A stretch of 64,000 nucleotides of DNA. It comes from Caulobacter sp. S45. GTDB taxonomy: Bacteria; Pseudomonadota; Alphaproteobacteria; Caulobacterales; Caulobacteraceae. The DNA lies in NCBI RefSeq assembly GCF_009765965.1, contig NZ_LMUL01000014.1, forward strand, positions 175,864-239,863, given 5' to 3'. Below, in pieces: positions 32,750-41,662 of this stretch. The position numbers and the translations under genes are program-made. Below the pieces are notes generated by a model, which saw only the letters and a program-made list of their open reading frames with translations, was not told the origin of the DNA and searched no databases. Position 1 is the stretch's first letter, and every line of letters starts with the position of its first letter.

Positions 32750-33150
32750 TCATCGGAGTGGGCTCGGACCTCTGCGACATCCGCCGGATCCAGACCTCGC
32801 TGGATCGCTTCGGCGAGCGGTTCGTCCAGCGTATCTACACCGAGCTGGAACGCAGCCGCTCGGAGCGCAAGCGCGACCCCGCCTCCAGCTACGCCAAGCG
32901 CTTCGCCGCCAAGGAGGCGTGCGCCAAGGCCTTGGGCACCGGCCTGCGCCACGGGGTGTTCTGGCGCGACATGGGCGTGATCAACCTGCGTTCCGGCCAG
33001 CCGACCATGGCCCTGACCGGCGGCGCCAAGGCGCGGTTGGACGCCTTGCTCCCGCCTGGAACCGAGGCCCGCATCCACCTCAGCCTTACCGACGAGCCGC
33101 CCTACGCCCAGGCCTTCGTGGTGATAGAAGCCGTCCCGCTCCAGGGTTGA
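32746..33150 (+). CDS. acpS: Holo-[acyl-carrier-protein] synthase
   Basis: The 134-residue enzyme transfers 4'-phosphopantetheine from CoA to acyl carrier protein. The two hallmark motifs are [12 protein letters not shown] (Asp binds Mg) and [15 protein letters not shown] (Glu/Lys). The ATG overlaps the pdxJ stop. lepB follows after 93 bases, the widest gap in this operon. Length and motifs are standard. Confidence 0.95.
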   Translation: MIIGVGSDLCDIRRIQTSLDRFGERFVQRIYTELERSRSERKRDPASSYAKRFAAKEACAKALGTGLRHGVFWRDMGVINLRSGQPTMALTGGAKARLDALLPPGTEARIHLSLTDEPPYAQAFVVIEAVPLQG

Positions 33151-33243
33151 GCATCCATGCGCCCATTGCCGCCTTGATGCAGACGCTTTACGCAGGCACG
33201 CGGTCGCTGGATGATCGATCAAGGCGCTCGTGAGCCCAATTCT

Positions 33244-34125
33244 ATGACCGTTACGCCGAACACACCCTCCACCGCCAAGGAGGGAGAACCGAAGGAGTCC
33301 TCGCGCGTGCCCAACAAATCCGGTTCCGGCGCCGCCCAGGAGGTCTTCGAACTCGGCAAGACGATCTTCTACGCCTTGCTGATCGCCTTCGTGCTGCGGG
33401 TGGTGCTGTTCCAGCCCTTCACCATTCCTTCGGAATCGATGGAGCCGACCCTGCTCAAGGGCGACTATCTGATCGTCTCGAAATTCGCCTATGGCTGGAG
33501 CCGCCACTCCATTCCGTTCAACCCACCGCTGGCGCAGGGGCGCCTACTGGGCCACTCGCCCAAGCGCGGCGACATCATCGTGTTCAAGCTGCCCCGCGAC
33601 GGCAAGACCGACTATATCAAGCGCCTGATCGGCCTGCCGGGCGACCGGATACAAGTGACCCACGGCCATCTGCAGATCAACGGCCAGCCCGTCCAGCGGG
33701 AGATGCAGCCTCCGAGCCAGGAAGACGACGCCGGGTCGGCCTCGATCGCCAGCTTCAAGGAGACGCTGCCCGGCGGGAAGACCTTCACCACCAACAGCTT
33801 CGGCCCCGACGGTCTCGCCGACAACACCGGCGTCTATACGGTGCCCCAAGGCTGCTTCTTCATGATGGGCGACAACCGCGACAACTCGCTCGACAGCCGG
33901 TTCGACCCGGGCGACGCGCCTCCGGGCCAAGCCTCCTGCCCCTGGAACCACGATGTGGACAAGTTCATGCCGTCGGACCTGGGCGTCGGCTTCGTGCCGG
34001 CTGAGGACCTGGTGGGTCGCGCCGACATCATCCTATTTTCCTGGCGGCCGGGCGTGTCCGTGATCAAGCCCTGGACCTGGTTCACCACCGCGCGTTGGAA
34101 CCGGTTCTTCCACCTGCTGGGATGA
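33244..34125 (+). CDS. lepB: Signal peptidase I
   Basis: The 293-residue inner-membrane serine protease cleaves Sec/Tat signal peptides. One membrane anchor ([19 protein letters not shown], about residues 40-60) leads into the periplasmic domain. The catalytic dyad is S65 (IPSESME) and K126 ([12 protein letters not shown]). [11 protein letters not shown] (box E) is present near residue 213. The N terminus is a long polar cytosolic tail. An in-frame ATG at 33211 would add 11 residues; neither start has a strong ribosome-binding site. The stop overlaps the rnc ATG. Confidence 0.95.
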   Translation: MTVTPNTPSTAKEGEPKESSRVPNKSGSGAAQEVFELGKTIFYALLIAFVLRVVLFQPFTIPSESMEPTLLKGDYLIVSKFAYGWSRHSIPFNPPLAQGRLLGHSPKRGDIIVFKLPRDGKTDYIKRLIGLPGDRIQVTHGHLQINGQPVQREMQPPSQEDDAGSASIASFKETLPGGKTFTTNSFGPDGLADNTGVYTVPQGCFFMMGDNRDNSLDSRFDPGDAPPGQASCPWNHDVDKFMPSDLGVGFVPAEDLVGRADIILFSWRPGVSVIKPWTWFTTARWNRFFHLLG

Positions 34126-34817
34126 ACGCTCGCGCCGACGCCGTCGCCGAGCTCCAGCAGCGCCTCGGCTATATCTTCAGCGACCCTGCGCGTCTCGAGC
34201 GGGCCTTGACCCACGCCAGCGTCGGGGACGGGGCGCGCAAGAGCGGCGACAACGAGCGGCTGGAGTTCCTGGGCGACCGGGTGCTGGGCTTGCTCACCGC
34301 CGAACGGTTGATCGCCTTGGACCCCCTGGCCAGCGAGGGCGACCTGGCGCCGCGCCTGAACGCCCTGGTCAATCGCACGATGTGCGCGCGGGTGGCGCGG
34401 CGCATGGGCCTGGGGCCGGCGCTCCGGCTTTCCGGGGCGGAGACCAAGGCCGGCGGCCGTGAAAAGGAATCCATCCTCGCCGGCGCCTGTGAAGCGGTGA
34501 TCGCCGCGATCTACGAGGACGGCGGACTGGACGCCGCCAGGACGTTCTTCCTGATGTTCTGGACCGAGGAATTCGACGCCATCCGGGCGCCGCGCCCCAA
34601 GGATTCGAAGACCCGTCTTCAGGAATGGGCCCAAAGCAAGGGTCGCCCCCTGCCCGCCTATCGCGTCGTCGGACGCGAAGGGCCGGAACACGCGCCCATC
34701 TTCACCGTGGAAGCGGCGGTGGATGGGATCGCGGCGGCCGAAGCCGCCGGCCCCTCCCGCCAAGCGGCTGAAAAGGCGGCGGCGCAAGCCCTGCTGGACC
34801 GTGAAGGCGTGGCCTGA
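34122..34817 (+). CDS. rnc: Ribonuclease III
   Basis: The 231-residue enzyme cleaves double-stranded RNA in rRNA processing and mRNA/sRNA turnover. The RNase III signature is [13 protein letters not shown] (residues 44-56, catalytic Glu and Asp). The second acidic site is [17 protein letters not shown]-terminal double-stranded RNA-binding domain starts at [11 protein letters not shown] and ends with [12 protein letters not shown]. The ATG overlaps the lepB stop. A repeat-containing gap of 221 bases separates it from era. Confidence 0.95.
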   Translation: MNARADAVAELQQRLGYIFSDPARLERALTHASVGDGARKSGDNERLEFLGDRVLGLLTAERLIALDPLASEGDLAPRLNALVNRTMCARVARRMGLGPALRLSGAETKAGGREKESILAGACEAVIAAIYEDGGLDAARTFFLMFWTEEFDAIRAPRPKDSKTRLQEWAQSKGRPLPAYRVVGREGPEHAPIFTVEAAVDGIAAAEAAGPSRQAAEKAAAQALLDREGVA

Positions 34818-34872
34818 ACGCCGGTAAGTCCTTCACCACTCTCTTCCGTCGTTCCCCGTTCGACCCTGTCAT

Positions 34873-34902
34873 GCCGGAAAGCGCTCCAGCGCTTATCCAG
34901 GA
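34873..34902. repeat. REP-like palindrome between rnc and era
   Basis: AAGCGCT (34879-34885) and AGCGCTT (34888-34894) form a tight hairpin flanked by imperfectly paired CCGGA/TCCAGG. The sequence resembles common dispersed intergenic elements of Alphaproteobacteria. It lies inside a 221-base gap with no gene, which may hold further half-elements towards 34985. Confidence 0.5.
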
Positions 34903-35038
34903 CCCTAGGTGATGCACGCCCCGCGCCCCGAATCTTGGTTCTCGCTTCGCTGCGGTCGGGATGAGGGGAAACATGGCGCAGGACGGGAAACGGAAAACCC
35001 CACCTTCAACCTCCAATTTGCTCTAGATTGATCGCCTG

Positions 35039-35992
35039 ATGACCGAAACACCTCCCCTCCCGACCCGTGCGGGCTTCGCTGCTGTGCTTGGAGCGCCCAA
35101 CGCCGGCAAATCCACCCTGGTCAACCGCCTGGTCGGTTCCAAGGTCTCCATCGTCACCCAGAAGGTGCAGACCACGCGCTTTCCCGTGCGCGGCGTCGCC
35201 ATGGAGGGCGCCAGCCAGATCGTGCTGGTCGACACCCCCGGCGTGTTCACGCCGCGCCGCCGCCTCGACCGCGCCATGGTCAAGTCCGCCTGGACCGGCG
35301 CCCATGACGCCGACGCGGTGGTGCACCTGGTCGACGCCGAGGGCGAACTCGGCTCGGGCGACGGCAAGCTCACCCCGGCCCAGCATCGCTCGGTCGAGGA
35401 CACCGCCAGCATCGTCGCGGGCCTCAAGAAAGCGGAGCGCAAGGTGATCCTGGCGCTCAACAAGATCGACCTGGTCAAGCGCGACACCCTGCTGGCCCTG
35501 TCGGAGCGTATGTTCTCCGAAGGCGTCTACGACGAGGTGTTCATGATCTCCGCCCATAACGGTTCGGGCGTGGACGACCTTAAGCGCCATCTGGCCGAGC
35601 GGATGCCGGAGGGGCACTGGCTCTACCCCGCCGACCAGACCGCCGACCTGCCCGTGCGCCTGTTGGCCGCCGAGATCACCCGCGAAAAGGTCTATCTGCG
35701 CCTGCACGAGGAACTGCCCTATGCGGCGGCGGTGGAAACTACCTCGTTCGAGGATCGCGACGACGGCGGCGCCCGCATCGAGCAGACCATCTATGTCGAG
35801 CGCGAGAACCAGCGTCCGATCGTGCTCGGCAAGGGCGGCCAGACCTTGAAGTGGATCGGCCAGAAGTCGCGCGAAGACCTAATGGAGATCCTCGACCGTC
35901 CCATCCACCTGTTCCTGCACGTCAAGGTTCAGTCCGGCTGGGCGGAAGATCGCAGCTTCTATCGCGACAACGGTCTGGAGTACGACGCCTAG
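35039..35992 (+). CDS. era: GTPase Era
   Basis: The 317-residue GTPase helps mature 16S rRNA and assemble the 30S subunit. The G1 motif GAPNAGKSTLVNRL is near residue 17, followed by TTRFPVRGV (G2), DTPGVFTP (G3) and NKIDLV (G4). The C-terminal KH domain spans about 220-300, with KGGQTLKWIGQKSR. The usual G1 GRPNVGKS is here GAPNAGKS, still a valid P-loop. era follows rnc in the conserved rnc-era-recO order. Confidence 0.95.
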   Translation: MTETPPLPTRAGFAAVLGAPNAGKSTLVNRLVGSKVSIVTQKVQTTRFPVRGVAMEGASQIVLVDTPGVFTPRRRLDRAMVKSAWTGAHDADAVVHLVDAEGELGSGDGKLTPAQHRSVEDTASIVAGLKKAERKVILALNKIDLVKRDTLLALSERMFSEGVYDEVFMISAHNGSGVDDLKRHLAERMPEGHWLYPADQTADLPVRLLAAEITREKVYLRLHEELPYAAAVETTSFEDRDDGGARIEQTIYVERENQRPIVLGKGGQTLKWIGQKSREDLMEILDRPIHLFLHVKVQSGWAEDRSFYRDNGLEYDA

Positions 35993-36021
35993 GCGCGAAC
36001 AGCCTTCGCCTAGGACAACGC

Positions 36022-36750
36022 ATGGAATGGAGCGATCCCGCCTTTGTCCTCTCCGCCCGCACGCACGGCGAGAGCGGCGCGGTGGTGGAGCTGCTGACCG
36101 AGGAACACGGCCGCTACGCCGCCCATGTGGCGGGCGGCGCCTCACGGCGGATGCGGCCGTTCCTGCAACCCGGCGCGCGGGTGATGGCGACCTACCGCGC
36201 CCGCACCAGCGAGAACCTGGGCTCGGCCAGCCTGGAGCCGTTCGGCGAAGGGCCGGCGGCCCTGTTCGACGATCCGCTGGCGCTGACCGGCCTGTCCGCC
36301 GCCGCGGCCGTCACCCAGGGCGCCCTGCCCGAGCGCGAACCGCACCCCGGCGCCTACTACGCATTGGAAGCCCTGCTCCAGTCGCTGGCCCATCCGGGCA
36401 TCTGGCCGGCCATCTATGTGCGGTTCGAGGCGGGTTTGCTGGAAGAGCTGGGCTTCGGCCTGGACCTGTCGCGGTGCGCGGCGACCGGGTCCACCGACGA
36501 CCTGACCTATGTCAGCCCCAAGACCGGGCGCGCAGTCTCACGAGACGCCGGCGCGCCCTACGCCGATCGCCTTCTGCGTCTGCCGCCGTTCATGCTGGGC
36601 TCGCAGGGTGGGCTTGTGGACGGCGATGTGCGGGACGGGCTGGCCCTCACCGGCCACTTCCTCGAGACCCATGTGTTCGCGCCGCTCAATCGCCCTATGC
36701 CCGCCGCCCGCGTCTGGCTGCTGGAGCGTCTGGCCGAAGCCGATGGGTGA
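36022..36750 (+). CDS. recO: DNA repair protein RecO
   Basis: The 242-residue protein loads RecA at gaps together with RecR. It has the N-terminal OB fold (WSDPAFVLSARTHGESGAVV, then LLTEEHGRYAAHVAGG) and the helical C-terminal domain with AGLLEELGFGLDLSRC and CAATGSTDDLTYVSPKTGRA. The frame is open upstream inside era; the ATG at 36022 gives the family-typical start. It closes the pyrE-recO operon. No terminator is seen in the 60 bases before the next gene. Confidence 0.93.
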   Translation: MEWSDPAFVLSARTHGESGAVVELLTEEHGRYAAHVAGGASRRMRPFLQPGARVMATYRARTSENLGSASLEPFGEGPAALFDDPLALTGLSAAAAVTQGALPEREPHPGAYYALEALLQSLAHPGIWPAIYVRFEAGLLEELGFGLDLSRCAATGSTDDLTYVSPKTGRAVSRDAGAPYADRLLRLPPFMLGSQGGLVDGDVRDGLALTGHFLETHVFAPLNRPMPAARVWLLERLAEADG

Positions 36751-36810
36751 GCCTCCCGTCAAAGGCGAGGAGATGAAAGCTTAACCACGCCGGGGTTAGG
36801 TCGATAGGCG

Positions 36811-38031
36811 ATGTCCATCCTGTCCGCAGCCGACGCCTGGCTCACCCGCGAACGGGTGCGCAACTACAGCCTGATGCTGGTCGCCGGCTATGTGCTGGCG
36901 TTGGTCGGCTTGGTGTTGTCCCTGCGCCATGGTCTCGATCCGTTCGGCAAGCCGCTGGGCGCGGATTTCATCATCTTCTACTCGGCCTCCGTGCTGGCCC
37001 TGAAAGGCAAGGCGGCGCTGGCCTTCACACCTTCGGCCTTGCTCCAGGTCCAGCACACGCTCGCCGCGCCGACACGCGGGATGTTCCTGTGGTGCTATCC
37101 TCCCACCTTCCAGATGCTGATCGCGCCCTTGGCGCTCGCGCCTTACCGCATCGCCCTGCTGCTATGGACAGCGATCACGGGCGGCCTTTACCTCGCCATG
37201 ACGCGACTGATCTCGTGTGAGCGGATCGGCCTGCTCGTGGCGCTGGCGTTCCCGGCCGTGTTCCTGAACCTGGCCCAGGGTCAGAACGGGTTTCTGACCA
37301 CAGCGCTCATGGGCGGCGGACTGTTGCTGCTGGACCGGCGACCGTGGCTGGCCGGCGCCCTGCTGGGCCTGCTCGTCTACAAGCCGCACTTCGGTCTGCT
37401 GCTGCCGGTCCTGCTTTTGGCGACCGGCAGATGGCGCAGCATAGCGGGCGCAACGATCTCGGCCTGCCTGTTCATAGCCGCCGCGACGGCCCTGTTCGGC
37501 GTCGAGACCTGGTGGGGCTTCTTCGCCATTCTGCCAGTGGTGTCCCACAACCTGACGACGGGCGCGCTGCCCCTCGACAAGGTTCCGAGCCTGTTCGCGG
37601 CCCTGCGCCTGCTTGGAGTCCCCCAGACGCCAGCCCTTGGCGCCAGTCTGGCGTTCGCAGTCCCGTTCGTGGTCCTGACCGTGATCGCCTGGCGTCGAAA
37701 AGGGCCGCTCGCGCTGAAGGCCGGCCTGGCGGTGCTCGCCACCCTGCTGCTGTCGCCCTATCTGTTCGACTATGACCTCGTGCTGTTGGCGATCCCGATC
37801 GGCGCGTTGGCCGCGTACGGTCAGGGCACGTCTCTACCCTTGGGCGGCAGGGCGACCCTGGTCCTGGTGTTCGCCGCGCCGCTCGTGCTGGAATCGGTGG
37901 CTTACGCACTCCACCTGCAACTCACGCCGGTAATCCTGGCGCTCTGCTTCTGGGCCGTATGGAGGGCCTTCGAGCAGACGCGCGCGACGCCTCTTGGCGA
38001 CGCCCAGGCCATCTTGCCGCAGCCTGTCTAA
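36811..38031 (+). CDS. GT87-like (DUF2029) polytopic membrane protein
   Basis: The 406-residue protein has about ten hydrophobic segments and matches the DUF2029/glycosyltransferase family 87 type. These are polyprenyl-phosphate-mannose-dependent mannosyltransferases in Actinobacteria and of unknown role in Proteobacteria. Typical elements are GADFIIFYSASVLAL after the first helix (Asp as presumed catalytic residue) and PPTFQMLIAPLALAPY. Later helices include PAVFLNLAQGQNGFLTTALM, the LxxGQN loop typical of the family. It has its own ATG 60 bases after recO and is followed by a small gene. Confidence 0.75.
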   Translation: MSILSAADAWLTRERVRNYSLMLVAGYVLALVGLVLSLRHGLDPFGKPLGADFIIFYSASVLALKGKAALAFTPSALLQVQHTLAAPTRGMFLWCYPPTFQMLIAPLALAPYRIALLLWTAITGGLYLAMTRLISCERIGLLVALAFPAVFLNLAQGQNGFLTTALMGGGLLLLDRRPWLAGALLGLLVYKPHFGLLLPVLLLATGRWRSIAGATISACLFIAAATALFGVETWWGFFAILPVVSHNLTTGALPLDKVPSLFAALRLLGVPQTPALGASLAFAVPFVVLTVIAWRRKGPLALKAGLAVLATLLLSPYLFDYDLVLLAIPIGALAAYGQGTSLPLGGRATLVLVFAAPLVLESVAYALHLQLTPVILALCFWAVWRAFEQTRATPLGDAQAILPQPV

Positions 38032-38082
38032 CGGAACGACTCCCTCGGTGGCCGGTTTTCGTTCGAGCGCAGGAGATCCCCC

Positions 38083-38250
38083 ATGGCTCACGACGAATAT
38101 CCCAAGAACGACGGCTCGCAGCCCGGCGTGCTCGGCGACGGCACCGAGGAACAGAACCTCGGCCAGCCCGGCAATCCCAAGGCCCGGATCACCGAGGAAG
38201 AGGTGGACGCCGCCTTCGGCGAGAAGAAGCCCGAAGCCCCCAAGGCCTGA
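38083..38250 (+). CDS. Small acidic protein of 55 residues, unknown
   Basis: An ATG with a strong AGGAGA ribosome-binding site opens a 55-residue frame rich in Gly, Pro, Asp and Glu (MAHDEYPKNDGSQPGVLGDG at the start, RITEEEVDAAFGEKK near the end). No Cys, membrane segment or known domain is seen; it is probably largely disordered, with one short helix. Codon use is like its neighbours. It lies between the GT87-like gene and parC. The initiation signal and regular composition argue that it is translated; the function is unknown. Confidence 0.65.
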   Translation: MAHDEYPKNDGSQPGVLGDGTEEQNLGQPGNPKARITEEEVDAAFGEKKPEAPKA

Positions 38251-38262
38251 CTTCGCCAAGAC

Positions 38263-38284
38263 GGTGCGTCCGCAAGGACGCACC
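38263..38284 (+). other. Perfect hairpin with GCAA tetraloop before parC
   Basis: GGTGCGTCC (38263-38271), loop GCAA, GGACGCACC (38276-38284): nine perfect pairs closed by a GNRA tetraloop, 13 bases after the small gene stop and 48 before the parC ATG. No T-run follows, so it is not a standard terminator. It could protect the 3' end of the upstream mRNA or mark a processing site. Confidence 0.5.
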
Positions 38285-38332
38285 CGACGGCCGCCCCTCC
38301 CGACTCGCTTCGGAAGCCGCTAATCTGGGGTC

Positions 38333-40585
38333 ATGACTAAGCACGTCCCCCCGCCGCCCGATAATCCCGAAGAGGGCGGCCGCATCGTCGAGGAGCAACT
38401 CGGCGAGGCCCTGTCGCGTCGCTATCTCGCCTACGCGCTTTCCACCATCATGAACCGAGCCCTGCCGGACGTGCGCGACGGGCTGAAGCCCGTCCACCGC
38501 CGGGTGCTCTACTCCATGCGCCAGATGAAGCTGGAGCCGGGCTCCAGCGCCAAGAAATGCGCGCGCGTGGTCGGCGACGTCATCGGCCGCTTCCATCCCC
38601 ACGGCGACCAGTCGGTCTACGAGGCCCTGGTGCGCCTGGCCCAGGACTTCGCCCAGCGCTATCCGCTGATCGACGGCCAGGGCAATTTCGGCAACATCGA
38701 CGGCGATAACGCCGCGGCCATGCGCTACACCGAGTGCAAGCTGACGGTGGCCGCCGGCCTGCTGCTCGATGGCATCGACGAGGACGCCGTCGACTTCCGC
38801 GCCACCTACGACGGCGAGGACGAAGAGCCGGTGGTGATGCCGGCCGCCTTCCCCAACCTGCTGGCCAACGGCGCCTCCGGGATCGCGGTGGGCATGGCCA
38901 CTTCCATCGCCCCCCACAACGCCGCCGAGCTGATCGACGCCTGCCTGGTGCTGTTGCAGCGCCCCGAGGCCAGCACCGCCGACCTGATGGAGCGGATGCA
39001 GGGGCCGGACTTCCCCACCGGCGGCGTGGTGGTCGAGAGCCCGGCCTCCCTGCTCGAAACCTACCAGACCGGACGTGGCGGCGTGCGGATGCGCGCCCGC
39101 TGGTTCAAGGAGGACACCGGGCGCGGGACCTATCGGGTGGTCGTCACCGAGATGCCCTACCAGGTGCAGAAGTCGCGCCTGGTCGAACAGCTCGCCTCGC
39201 TGATCGAACTGAAGAAGGCCCCGCTGCTGGGCGACGTGCGCGACGAGTCGGCCGAGGACATCCGCCTGGTGATCGAGCCGAAGTCGCGGACCATCGAGGC
39301 CGAGCACCTGATGGAGAGCCTGTTTCGGCTCTGCGACCTGGAGACCCGCTTCCCTGTCAACATGAACATGTTGGACAAGACCGGCACGCCGCGGGTGATG
39401 GGGCTGAAGCCGGCCCTACTGGCCTTCCTGGATCACCGCCGCGAGGTCGACCAGCGCCGCGCCCGCTTCCGCCTCGCCAAGATCGAGGCCCGGCTGCATA
39501 TCTTGGACGGCCTGATGATCGTCTATCTCGACCTGGACGAGGTGATCCGCATCGTCCGCTTCGAGGACGAGCAGAAGGCCAAGTTGATCGCGCGCTTCGA
39601 ACTGTCCGACATCCAGGCCGAGGCCATCCTCAACACCCGGCTGCGCTCCCTGGCGCGGCTGGAGGAGATGGAGCTTCGCCGCGAGCACGACGAACTGAGC
39701 GCCGAACGGGACAGCCTCAACGACGTGCTCAGTTCCGAGAAGAAGCAGTGGGCCAAGGTCGCCAAGGACCTGCGCAAGGTGCGCGAAATCCTTGGCAAAG
39801 AGCCGATGGGCCGTAGGCGCACCACCTTCGCCACCGCGCCCTCCGCCGACAGCCTGCCCTCGCCCGACGCCTACATCCCGCGCGAGCCGATCACCGTGAT
39901 CCTGTCCGAACGCGGCTGGATTCGCGCCGCCAAGGGGGCGGTGGCCGACCCGTCGGAGCTGAAGTTCAAGGAGGGCGACAAGCTCGGCTTCCTGGTCCCG
40001 GCCGAGACCACCGACAAGCTGCTGATCCTGGCCTCGGACGGGCGGTTCTTCACGCTCGGCTGCGACAAGCTCCCCTCCGCGCGCAGCCAGGGCGAGCCGC
40101 TGCGACTGATGCTGGACGTGGACGACAAGGTGAAGATCGTCGCCGTCTTCCCGCACAAGGCGGGGCGCAAGCGGGTGATGGCGTCGAGCGGCGGCTACGG
40201 GTTCCTGCTCAACGAGGACGAGGCCCTGGCCAACCGGCGCGCCGGCAAGGCGGTGCTGAACGTGGACGACGGCGAGGCACGGCTGTGCATGGTGGTCGAG
40301 GGCGACCACATCGCGGTGATCGGCGACAACGGCAAGATCCTGGCCTTCCCGCTCTCCGAATTGCCGGAGATGGGGCGCGGCAAGGGCGTCAAGCTGCAGA
40401 GCTATCGCGAAGGCGGCCTGCGCGACGCGGTCACCTTCGACGCGGAAACCGGCCCGGTCTGGATCGACTCCGCCGGTCGCAAGCGCGAGTGGAAGGAATG
40501 GCGTGAATGGGCCGGCCGGCGTGCGGCGTCGGGTAAGGTCGCGCCCCGTGGCTTCCCCGCCAACAAGCGGTTCAGGCCGCAATGA
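38333..40585 (+). CDS. parC: DNA topoisomerase IV subunit A
   Basis: The 750-residue subunit breaks and rejoins DNA during chromosome decatenation. The N-terminal core has LPDVRDGLKPVHRRVLYSM and the active-site tyrosine Y132 in AAMRYTECKL. In the quinolone region HPHGDQSVYEAL, Q93 stands at the position of E. coli ParC S80 and E97 at E84. The GyrA-box (QRRGGKG) is absent and the C-terminal domain is short, favouring ParC over GyrA. The stop overlaps the ATG of the CinA-like gene (ATGA). Confidence 0.95.
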   Translation: MTKHVPPPPDNPEEGGRIVEEQLGEALSRRYLAYALSTIMNRALPDVRDGLKPVHRRVLYSMRQMKLEPGSSAKKCARVVGDVIGRFHPHGDQSVYEALVRLAQDFAQRYPLIDGQGNFGNIDGDNAAAMRYTECKLTVAAGLLLDGIDEDAVDFRATYDGEDEEPVVMPAAFPNLLANGASGIAVGMATSIAPHNAAELIDACLVLLQRPEASTADLMERMQGPDFPTGGVVVESPASLLETYQTGRGGVRMRARWFKEDTGRGTYRVVVTEMPYQVQKSRLVEQLASLIELKKAPLLGDVRDESAEDIRLVIEPKSRTIEAEHLMESLFRLCDLETRFPVNMNMLDKTGTPRVMGLKPALLAFLDHRREVDQRRARFRLAKIEARLHILDGLMIVYLDLDEVIRIVRFEDEQKAKLIARFELSDIQAEAILNTRLRSLARLEEMELRREHDELSAERDSLNDVLSSEKKQWAKVAKDLRKVREILGKEPMGRRRTTFATAPSADSLPSPDAYIPREPITVILSERGWIRAAKGAVADPSELKFKEGDKLGFLVPAETTDKLLILASDGRFFTLGCDKLPSARSQGEPLRLMLDVDDKVKIVAVFPHKAGRKRVMASSGGYGFLLNEDEALANRRAGKAVLNVDDGEARLCMVVEGDHIAVIGDNGKILAFPLSELPEMGRGKGVKLQSYREGGLRDAVTFDAETGPVWIDSAGRKREWKEWREWAGRRAASGKVAPRGFPANKRFRPQ

Positions 40586-41076
40586 GTCTGTTCCCCCCCG
40601 ACCTCCTGAGCGAGGCCGAAGCCCTGCTGTCCGCCTGTCGGGCGGCGGGGGTGAAGCTGGTCACGGTGGAGAGCTGCACCGGCGGCCTGGTCTCGGCCCT
40701 GCTGACCGAGATCGCCGGGTCGTCGGACGTGGTGGATGGTGGCTTCATCACCTATTCCAACCTGGCCAAGGAGCGCGCGGTCGGCGTGCGCGGAGACCTG
40801 ATCGGCCAGCACGGGGCGGTGTCGGAAGCGGTGGCGCGGGCGATGGCGGAGGGCGCGTTGCACGTCTCCAGCGCGACCCTGGCGGTCTCGATTACCGGCG
40901 TCGCTGGTCCCGGCGGCGGCTCGGCCGAGAAGCCGGTCGGCCTGGTCCACTTCGCCACCGCGATCCGAGGCGGCGAGACCCTGGCCCACGTCGAACGCTT
41001 CGGCGACCTTGGCCGCAGCGAGGTGCGGCTGGCAAGTGTGTGGACGGCGATAGGATTGTTGCGGGGTCGGGTTTAG
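40582..41076 (+). CDS. pncC: CinA C-terminal domain protein (NMN amidohydrolase type)
   Basis: The 164-residue stand-alone CinA-C domain hydrolyses nicotinamide mononucleotide to nicotinate mononucleotide in characterised members (PncC). Conserved segments are TVESCTGGLVSALLTEIAGS (catalytic Ser/Thr region) and FITYSNLAKERAVGV (Lys). GVAGPGGGSAEKPVG also fits the family. It overlaps parC by four bases. In many Alphaproteobacteria this gene neighbours lipA/COQ10; here it converges on that block with an LprI-like gene in between. Confidence 0.9.
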   Translation: MSLFPPDLLSEAEALLSACRAAGVKLVTVESCTGGLVSALLTEIAGSSDVVDGGFITYSNLAKERAVGVRGDLIGQHGAVSEAVARAMAEGALHVSSATLAVSITGVAGPGGGSAEKPVGLVHFATAIRGGETLAHVERFGDLGRSEVRLASVWTAIGLLRGRV

Positions 41077-41087
41077 ATTCGAAAAAG

Positions 41088-41122
41088 GGCAGCCAAAGAT
41101 GCTGGGCGGGCGCTGCCACTTC
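41088..41122 (+). terminator. Possible terminator after the CinA-like gene
   Basis: GGCAGC (41088-41093) and GCTGCC (41112-41117) can pair across an 18-base loop, followed by ACTTCTTT. The stem is short and the T-tract interrupted, so it is a weak candidate. Confidence 0.35.
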
Positions 41123-41123
41123 T

Positions 41124-41519
41124 TTATCGGATGCCCTCCAACCACATAGTGCGGTGGATGGTTTCGTTCGCCATGCAGACATTGAACATATAGGCAGCGG
41201 TTGAGTTTATGTAGCCGGCGGCTTCATCGTGACAATCATCGTCTCGATCTTTGATCCATTGTCGCTCGTCTTGACGTAAAACCTTCCTACGACCACGCGA
41301 TATCTTACTGATTACATGAGTCCACGTTTTATTTAAACGCTGATCCTGCCGAACCGCTTCATCCTTGTAACAGAGAGCCTGTTCAAAAGTGCCGCCGTTC
41401 CCGGGCGAGTTCTCGCAGGTGTGGACCATAGGTGTGAGCCGTGCCGCCACTTGCTCATCGGTTTGGCCATAGGCATGCCCCGCAAACGCGAGTGCAAGAG
41501 CGTAGGTAAGAGCAACCAT
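41124..41519 (-). CDS. LprI/DUF1311-family secreted protein
   Basis: The 131-residue protein has a signal peptide (MVALTYALALAFAGHAYGQ) and a DUF1311 (lysozyme-inhibitor LprI-like) domain with ALCYKDEAVRQDQRLNKTW, DERQWIKDRDDDCHDEA and a late VCMANETIHRT. Cysteines are placed for disulfides. Family members include the mycobacterial lysozyme inhibitor LprI; most have no proven role. The gene and its flanks are visibly less G+C-rich than the surroundings (TTTATGTAGC, TATCTTACTGATTACATG and similar), suggesting recent acquisition between cinA and the COQ10 gene. It is a monocistronic island. Confidence 0.75.
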   Translation of the reverse strand: MVALTYALALAFAGHAYGQTDEQVAARLTPMVHTCENSPGNGGTFEQALCYKDEAVRQDQRLNKTWTHVISKISRGRRKVLRQDERQWIKDRDDDCHDEAAGYINSTAAYMFNVCMANETIHRTMWLEGIR

Positions 41520-41662
41520 ACGGACCGTGTTGCGTCAGCTTATCACCCAAATTTAAGTCAACAATGTTTCGTTCTAGCCGGCCATCAGCCTCAAAGCAGT
41601 CGGAGACGAGGACGAGATGAACGGAAAATAGACCCAAGTCGCCTACTACGCCCGCTGTCTTC

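Noticed and set aside
38333..40585. GyrA instead of ParC
   Set aside because: The GyrA-box is absent, the C-terminal domain is short and the protein is about 100 residues shorter than typical GyrA.
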